Source: Algibacter miyuki (GTDB lineage Bacteria; Bacteroidota; Bacteroidia; Flavobacteriales; Flavobacteriaceae). Taken from it: DNA of 64,000 bases. The translations under genes were made by a program, and so were the position numbers. Positions 58,515 through 64,000 of this stretch are shown here, in pieces. The DNA is taken from assembly GCF_042427745.1 (NCBI RefSeq), contig NZ_JBHMFA010000001.1; one strand, written 5' to 3'. How positions within the stretch are numbered: position 1 is the stretch's first letter; each line of letters starts with the position of its first letter. A model generated the notes under the pieces. The model was not told the origin of the DNA. It saw nothing but the letters and a program-made list of their open reading frames with translations, and searched no databases.

Positions 58515-60953
58515 ATGAAAAAAATTACTTTTTTAAAATCCATTACATTCCTAACAGCCCTATTTGGAATGGTTTTCTCTGGGTTTGGGCAGACTACACT
58601 AGCCGAAGGAGATATCGCGATTACAGGCGTAAATACAGATAGTTTTGATCAATTTTCATTTGTTTTATTAACAGACGTAACAACCGGAACTACAATACAT
58701 TTTACAGACTGCGGCTGGTATGCAACCGGAGGATTTAGAGGCTACAACCCTATAAGCCAAAGAATTAATGAAGGCATTGTAACTTGGGAAGCCACATCTG
58801 ATTTACCATGTGGCACACAAATTATTATCGAAGATATCGGCTCAGACACTTACTCTGCTACAAATGGTGATGCAATTGAAACTGATCCCGGGTTTAATTT
58901 ATCCGGAAATGGAGATCAAATAATTGTTTTTCAAGGCACAACAGCATCCCCTGTTTTTTTATTTGCTATTCATGTAGCAAATAATACTGGCTGGACTAAT
59001 ACAATCCCAGGACCATTTGGAACTCGGTATAGCGCAGTACCCGCAGGCTTAACAGACGGCATTAATGCTGTGGCTTTTAATATGGATCATAGCACTTATA
59101 ACTGTGCTGTAACTAATAACCAAACTTTAATATTAGAAGCTATTGTTGATAATGCAAATTGGTCAGGTCACAACTCAATACCTCAAACATTAGGCACTTG
59201 TGTTTTTACTTGTACTGCTGCAGGATCTTGTGCTTCAACGGTAACATGGAATGGAAGTTGGAGTGGTGGTACACCAGATTTAACTACTAACGTAATAATT
59301 GATACAAATTATAACACTAATGCTAGTATTGGAAGTTTTAGAGCTTGTAGCTTAACCATAAACAATGGAGCCATATTAACAGTAGATAATGGCACCTATG
59401 TTGAAGTTGAAAACAATGTTATCGTTAATGGAGAACTTTATGTCGAAACACAAGGTGATTTTGTTCAAAATGACATTGCAGGTATTTTCACCAATAATGG
59501 TATCTCTAGAGTAAATAAGCAAACAGCCGTAAAGTCAGATTGGTTTCATTATACATATTGGAGTTCACCTGTTGAAAATGAAACTACTGATAATGTATTC
59601 GGAAATGTTGATGGAGATAGACGTTTTTGGTTCAATGCCGCTAATTTTGTAGATAATGTTGGTAATGATGATATTGATGATAATGGAGACGATTGGCAAT
59701 ATGCTTTAGCTTCAAACGGAACCAACAACATGATTCCTGGAGTTGGCTACGCTGTAACAGAGGCTAGATTTTTTGTTCCTGGCTCAGCGGGTACAGCTAG
59801 TTTTGAAGGTGAATTTAACACCGGTAATATTGAAGTTGATATTGAATTAAACCCCTCAAACACTGGCGTAAACTGGAATTTTATAGGAAACCCATACCCT
59901 TCTGCAATAGATTTTATTGCTTTTCAAGCAGCCAACTCAAGCGTTATTGATGGTGCTGCTTATTTTTGGTCTCAAGCAGCTCCTCCAAGTGCTGCTAACG
60001 CGGGCAACGAAGTTCTTAATTTTGATTTAAACGATTATGCCGTATTTACTGTTGGAAGCGGCGCAATTTCTGCTGGTGGAGTTTCAACAGAAATACCTAC
60101 TGGCTATATTGCTTCTGCTCAAGGTTTCTTTATACCTGCTTTAAGCGTCGGCAAAGCAACTTTTACTAACGCCATGCGCATGGCAGATGGCGCAAGTAAC
60201 AATCAATTTTTTAAAGGAACTTCCTCTAAAAACTCAAATTCTACTATTGCCAACAAGCTATGGATTAATTTAACTTCTGGCAATGGCATTTTTAACCAAG
60301 TATTAATAAGTTATGTAGATGGTGCAACAGACGGTAATGACGGCATGTATTATGATGCTCCAAAATTTGCATCAGCTAATTCTGCCGCTATGCTTTATAC
60401 ATTTATAGATGCTGAGAATACTAAATATGCGATACAAGGCAAAAGTATTAATAGCATTAACGAAAATGAAATCATAAATATTGGATTTAACACAAATGTA
60501 AACGTCTCCACCATATTTAATCTATCCGTAGCACAACTACAAGGTGATTTCTTAAACAATAACACGATTTATTTAAAAGATAATTTACTGAATATTACAC
60601 ATAATTTATCAGATACCGACTACAATTTCACATCAGAAACAGGCGCCTTTACAAACCGTTTCGAAATTGTATTTAAAGAAGAAAACACACTAGCTGTTGA
60701 TGCGCTTGTAAATAATGAAAGTGCATTTCAAATTATTCAACATGATAGCGAGCAAGTTACCTTTAAAACAGGCACAAGCGCGACAATTAAAACTATTGTT
60801 ATTTACGATTTGTTTGGTAGAAAAGTGTATCAGTTTACAGGCGAAAACAGCTCGGAAACATATAATATTCCAAACATAAAAACAGGAATTTATATCGCTA
60901 AAGCGGAATTATCTACAGGAACCGTAATTACTAAAAAAGCAATAAAGAGGTAA
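58515..60953 (+). CDS. T9SS-sorted surface protein, paralogue of the 37443 protein
   Basis: An 812-aa protein with a signal peptide (ends VFSGFGQ). The N-terminal ~235 residues form a beta-rich domain (AITGVNTDSFDQFSFVLLTD, SGNGDQIIVFQG, cysteines at CGW, PCGTQ, NCAV). The rest aligns with the 37443 protein: WNGSWSGGTPDLTT, ACSLTINNG, TYVEVENNV, then YWSSPV (about 348), IGNPYPSAIDFIAF (about 456), NQFFKGTSSKNS, FNQVLISYVDGATD, GAFTNRFEIVF and a T9SS tail (IVIYDLFGRKVYQF...TKKAIKR). The two differ mainly in the N-terminal domain, so the C-terminal part is a reusable carrier module. Probably surface attached or secreted. Confidence 0.82.
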   Translation: MKKITFLKSITFLTALFGMVFSGFGQTTLAEGDIAITGVNTDSFDQFSFVLLTDVTTGTTIHFTDCGWYATGGFRGYNPISQRINEGIVTWEATSDLPCGTQIIIEDIGSDTYSATNGDAIETDPGFNLSGNGDQIIVFQGTTASPVFLFAIHVANNTGWTNTIPGPFGTRYSAVPAGLTDGINAVAFNMDHSTYNCAVTNNQTLILEAIVDNANWSGHNSIPQTLGTCVFTCTAAGSCASTVTWNGSWSGGTPDLTTNVIIDTNYNTNASIGSFRACSLTINNGAILTVDNGTYVEVENNVIVNGELYVETQGDFVQNDIAGIFTNNGISRVNKQTAVKSDWFHYTYWSSPVENETTDNVFGNVDGDRRFWFNAANFVDNVGNDDIDDNGDDWQYALASNGTNNMIPGVGYAVTEARFFVPGSAGTASFEGEFNTGNIEVDIELNPSNTGVNWNFIGNPYPSAIDFIAFQAANSSVIDGAAYFWSQAAPPSAANAGNEVLNFDLNDYAVFTVGSGAISAGGVSTEIPTGYIASAQGFFIPALSVGKATFTNAMRMADGASNNQFFKGTSSKNSNSTIANKLWINLTSGNGIFNQVLISYVDGATDGNDGMYYDAPKFASANSAAMLYTFIDAENTKYAIQGKSINSINENEIINIGFNTNVNVSTIFNLSVAQLQGDFLNNNTIYLKDNLLNITHNLSDTDYNFTSETGAFTNRFEIVFKEENTLAVDALVNNESAFQIIQHDSEQVTFKTGTSATIKTIVIYDLFGRKVYQFTGENSSETYNIPNIKTGIYIAKAELSTGTVITKKAIKR

Positions 60954-60957
60954 TTTT

Positions 60958-63366
60958 TTACAATGTATACTTTAAGGCTAAAATAACATTTAATCCAGCG
61001 GCTGCAATTCCAGACGAATAGGTTTTGTAACGCTGGTTGGTGATGTTTTCAACACTTGCCGAAACCGACGTAGATTTATGCAATTGATATTGCCCTCTTA
61101 AATTTACCGTGTACCACGATGGCGCGTAAGGATCTCCATTTTTATCTAAAGCATAGATATAATCTTTTTCTATTTCAGAAGGTGCCAATTGATTAAAAGA
61201 TAATTCGCTATTATAATTCGCAAATGCATCGAGCTTAAATCGATTCATATCCCAAGTAATGTGCGTATTCCCAAAGTTTGGAGCCACATGCCTGATAGGT
61301 ACTTCACCCCCCTCATCTTCTTCCGTTCCGCCAATAACATTATATTGCGATGTTAAGGCTAAGGTTTTAGATATATTATATTTCAACCCAACTTCAAACC
61401 CATAAAGCCAAGCTTTTGAAGCATTCTGAATGGCTTGTACATTACTTAATTCGCCATCGTACATAATTTCGGTTTCGCCATTTAAGCTATAATCGCGGCG
61501 CACCAAAGCATTATCTAAATAGGTATAATAGGTGCTCATATCTAAAATAACGGTATCGTCGAAATTCAACTTTAAACCCAACTCGCCGCCATAAGCATAT
61601 TCAGGTTTTAAATGTTCGTTTGGCACCACAACCGATCCGGGTTCCGAATCGAACACCTTACCAATATCATCAATGTTTGGCGCTCTAAATGCCGATGATG
61701 CATTGACGTTCCATTGTATTAGCGCACTTGGCGACCAACTAATACCAGCCGTTCCTGTAAGTGCTCCTGCCGAGTTATGTGCCGTTGTAAAAGGCAAATT
61801 GAGATAAGCGTTGTTTTCGGTAAAATCGGCATTAGAAACCACCCGATTAAAACGTAAACCCGACTGAAACACAAATTTCGTATTCGGCTTATATTTTATA
61901 CTCGAATAAACAGCTGCCGACTGCCATGATGCCCCATTTGGATATCGTGATACCGTTGGCACGATGGTATTAGTTTCTATATTTTCTTCTTCTCCGTTAG
62001 AAAACACATTGTTATACACATACTCGAAACCGTAAAACAATTGCATTTTAGAGTTTATCGTTTTTTCTAAATCGAGGTTGAATGAATATGCATCTACAGA
62101 TTCTTCTTTTATGCTTCTAATAGCCGATTGAAAATCGCGATCCATTCTACTTTCTTTAAAGTTCTGATAAGCAAATGTGGCTTTAATTTTATCGTATAAG
62201 TTAGAATTACTACTTAATTTAGTGACTTGCAAATTAGACATAAACCAGTTTTGCGGGCCGTAAGACCATTCTGCAGAGCGTAAAACATCGCTACGGTATC
62301 TAATTAACCGATCGTATCTTGGAATATCGGATGATGTGGTGTAAAACAAACCTAAATCGAAACTTAAATTCTCGTAAGGTTCATACCGTACTTTTTGCAT
62401 CAAATTCAATTGGTTGTAACCCGATTGCTTTTGCACTAATGGATCTGAATTTTCCATAACCACATCGCCACTCACGTTGGTTTCAACATATTCTGGTCTT
62501 AAATAATCGTCAGGGCCATATTTTCCCATTTTTAAATCGCTAAAATCGGTATAACTCGCACTGGTTACAAATCCCCATTTTTTATAGCCTAAATTAAGAT
62601 CGACATGCCCCGTTTTTTCCTGACTTGCCGAAGCGTATCGCGCCACAATATTCGACTTAACCAATAAAGAATCGGTGTAAGACAATTGTGGTTTTTGAGT
62701 ATAAAAACTCATTACACCACCAATGGCATCACTCCCATAAATTACCGAGCCTGAGCCTAAAGTAACCTCTGTGTTTTGAATAGAAAACGGATCGATAGCA
62801 ATGACATTTTGTAAATTCCCACCTCTAAAAATAGCGTTATTCATACGCACACCATCAACCGTTATTAACAATCTATTGGTTGAAAATCCACGAATCATAG
62901 GGCTTCCGCCACCCATTTGACTTTTTTGCATATAAACCTGGCCGGTGCTTTCTAATAAATCGGCACTAGTTTGCGGATTTGAAAACTGCACATCGCTCGC
63001 GTTTAAACTGACGATAGTTTGTGGAATATCTCTTTTATTCTGCTGAAATTTAGACGCGGAAATAACAACTTCCTGAAGCCCTTCGGTATTAGAGCTTAAA
63101 TACACTTTGTTTGAAGTCCCTATTTTCCGTTTTGTAGTTTGTTTTAAAACATGAGACAAGTGCTTGAAATAAATCATTTCAGCATCGGCAAAGGCTTGCA
63201 ATGACGCTTCGCCTCTAAAATTAGTTATCACCGATTTAGATTTATCAATATTGTAAATAGCCACACCAAATATAGGTTCTTGCGTTACTTTATTAAGCAC
63301 TTTTACCTGCTGAGCGCAAACGCTCCATGAAAAAAACAACAAAAAAATACTATAAAAAAATTTCAT
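60958..63366 (-). CDS. TonB-dependent outer membrane receptor
   Basis: An 802-aa protein with a signal peptide (ends SWSVCAQ). A CarboxypepD-like N-terminal domain (VLNKVTQEPIFGVAIYN) is followed by the plug (LQEVVISASKFQQNKRDIPQ, PMIRGFSTNRLLITVDGVRMNNAIF, SGSVIYGSDAIGGVM) and a long barrel ending SSGIAAAGLNVILALKYTL. RMNNAIFRGGNLQNV is typical of haem/iron-type receptors, so an iron compound is one possible substrate. It starts 3 bp after the recO stop, an order I recall as conserved in Flavobacteriia; the two genes are cotranscribed. Confidence 0.9.
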   Translation of the reverse strand: MKFFYSIFLLFFSWSVCAQQVKVLNKVTQEPIFGVAIYNIDKSKSVITNFRGEASLQAFADAEMIYFKHLSHVLKQTTKRKIGTSNKVYLSSNTEGLQEVVISASKFQQNKRDIPQTIVSLNASDVQFSNPQTSADLLESTGQVYMQKSQMGGGSPMIRGFSTNRLLITVDGVRMNNAIFRGGNLQNVIAIDPFSIQNTEVTLGSGSVIYGSDAIGGVMSFYTQKPQLSYTDSLLVKSNIVARYASASQEKTGHVDLNLGYKKWGFVTSASYTDFSDLKMGKYGPDDYLRPEYVETNVSGDVVMENSDPLVQKQSGYNQLNLMQKVRYEPYENLSFDLGLFYTTSSDIPRYDRLIRYRSDVLRSAEWSYGPQNWFMSNLQVTKLSSNSNLYDKIKATFAYQNFKESRMDRDFQSAIRSIKEESVDAYSFNLDLEKTINSKMQLFYGFEYVYNNVFSNGEEENIETNTIVPTVSRYPNGASWQSAAVYSSIKYKPNTKFVFQSGLRFNRVVSNADFTENNAYLNLPFTTAHNSAGALTGTAGISWSPSALIQWNVNASSAFRAPNIDDIGKVFDSEPGSVVVPNEHLKPEYAYGGELGLKLNFDDTVILDMSTYYTYLDNALVRRDYSLNGETEIMYDGELSNVQAIQNASKAWLYGFEVGLKYNISKTLALTSQYNVIGGTEEDEGGEVPIRHVAPNFGNTHITWDMNRFKLDAFANYNSELSFNQLAPSEIEKDYIYALDKNGDPYAPSWYTVNLRGQYQLHKSTSVSASVENITNQRYKTYSSGIAAAGLNVILALKYTL

Positions 63367-63369
63367 CTT

Positions 63370-64000
63370 TTAATTAAAAACTTGATTGAAAACTTGTAGG
63401 GATCTAGGCGGCTTAAAGCTTCCCAAATGTAGTTCAAAATATAGTAACATCATATTTAAAAACGACTGCCTTTGCTTGCCATTAATCTTTACAGTTGGTA
63501 AGTCATCAAAAGTTGTTCCTAAGAGCTGTTTTAGCAAACCTAAATCTTCACCAGTAATGGTATTTCTATTATCAGGTGTGTCTTGAAACTTTCCTTCAAC
63601 CAAATTAAAGTAACGCGAATCGCTGTTTTTAATATCGGGGTAAAACCCTAAATACTTGGTTAAATTCAATAAAAACAACAGGTGAAAGTTGGCATATTCC
63701 GATTGCACATCGAGCCATAACAAAGTGGTTTCAATATAACTGAAAAGGGTTTCGTTTTCTTCTTCTTCACGCAATCCGCTACTTAACACTTCGGATAAAA
63801 ACATAACGATAGCACTTTTTAATACATGAGTATGCAGGCTGCTATATAAATGATTCAACTTAACATCGGTTAAGGTTTGCAACGACCTATTATCTTTATA
63901 ATTAAGAGTTAATTGTAATTGTGACAACAGCTGAAAATAGGCCGTTCTAGCGCCTCCTTTTTTACTTTTTAAAACCCCTCGAAGTAAAAAACTCACGACG
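63370..64000 (-). CDS. recO: DNA repair protein RecO, 5' end outside window
   Basis: 210 codons are visible; the frame stays open to the right edge, and the N-terminal OB fold is mostly cut off (it starts within VVSFLLRGVLKSKKG). The helical C-terminal domain is complete (LQLTLNYKDNRSLQTLTD, AIVMFLSEVLSSGL, ESYIETTLLWLD-like region, FHLLFLLNLTKYLGFYPD). RecO loads RecA on SSB-coated DNA with RecF and RecR. The TonB receptor gene follows 3 bp after its stop. Confidence 0.9.
   Translation of the reverse strand, partial: VVSFLLRGVLKSKKGGARTAYFQLLSQLQLTLNYKDNRSLQTLTDVKLNHLYSSLHTHVLKSAIVMFLSEVLSSGLREEEENETLFSYIETTLLWLDVQSEYANFHLLFLLNLTKYLGFYPDIKNSDSRYFNLVEGKFQDTPDNRNTITGEDLGLLKQLLGTTFDDLPTVKINGKQRQSFLNMMLLYFELHLGSFKPPRSLQVFNQVFN

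Overview
The window looks like chromosome of a low-GC member of the Bacteroidota, most likely a marine member of the Flavobacteriaceae. This rests on several independent signs. Many start sites are preceded by the Bacteroidota -7 element TAnnTTTG. At least four proteins carry Type IX secretion (T9SS) C-terminal sorting tails. There are TonB-dependent receptors with carboxypeptidase-like N-terminal domains. Family-typical gene pairs are present (ileS with a DksA-like gene and lspA, panC-panD, DUF4270-glmS, recO-TonB receptor, an isolated atpDC pair). I see no tRNA, rRNA, CRISPR array, insertion sequence or prophage.

Layout. 1-4.2 kb: lspA (cut by the window edge), a DksA/TraR-like gene and ileS. 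4.3-9.7 kb: a large T9SS surface protein with thrombospondin type 3 and LamG domains, a 0.7-kb AT-rich gap, and a short paralogue of its C-terminal end. 9.9-14.9 kb: radA and a serine-less alpha/beta hydrolase, then panC-panD-flippase. 15-19.5 kb: a single-domain glycogen-synthase-like gene, a DUF4270 lipoprotein and glmS. 19.7-24 kb: a TonB receptor with an SGNH lipoprotein. 24.2-26.1 kb: atpD-atpC. 26.2-31.8 kb: a DNA-damage mutagenesis cassette (S24 repressor and UmuD-like protein, divergent from a DnaE-like polymerase and DinB). 31.9-36.2 kb: an OmpA-like lipoprotein, a lipocalin-like lipoprotein, a hidden small Cys-rich gene, ferritin and metG. 36.3-41.7 kb: an LD-carboxypeptidase and two T9SS-tailed proteins, one an SGNH esterase with a DNRLRE domain. 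41.8-48.8 kb: small genes, a DUF1569-type gene broken by one nonsense codon, a TerB-DnaJ protein, bacilliredoxin, plsC with an acyl-ACP desaturase, an AraC-GyrI regulator and an HD hydrolase.

48.8-53.8 kb is the most distinctive part: an AraC regulator divergent from four tandem paralogous genes for small secreted two-domain proteins of unknown function. Each gene has its own terminator and its own promoter. All four promoters share an upstream box whose first base lies exactly 50 bp before the first base of the -7 element. It looks like a locally expanded, co-regulated gene family. 53.8-64 kb: a crotonase with an NtrY-like kinase, a JmjC/cupin protein, a beta-barrel protein, recX, another T9SS surface protein, a TonB receptor and recO (cut by the window edge).

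Other notable points are a GC-rich dispersed repeat of about 89 bp present twice (12631-12720 and 43569-43657), the alpha/beta hydrolase without its nucleophile, and a recurring C-terminal module shared by surface proteins encoded far apart in the window.
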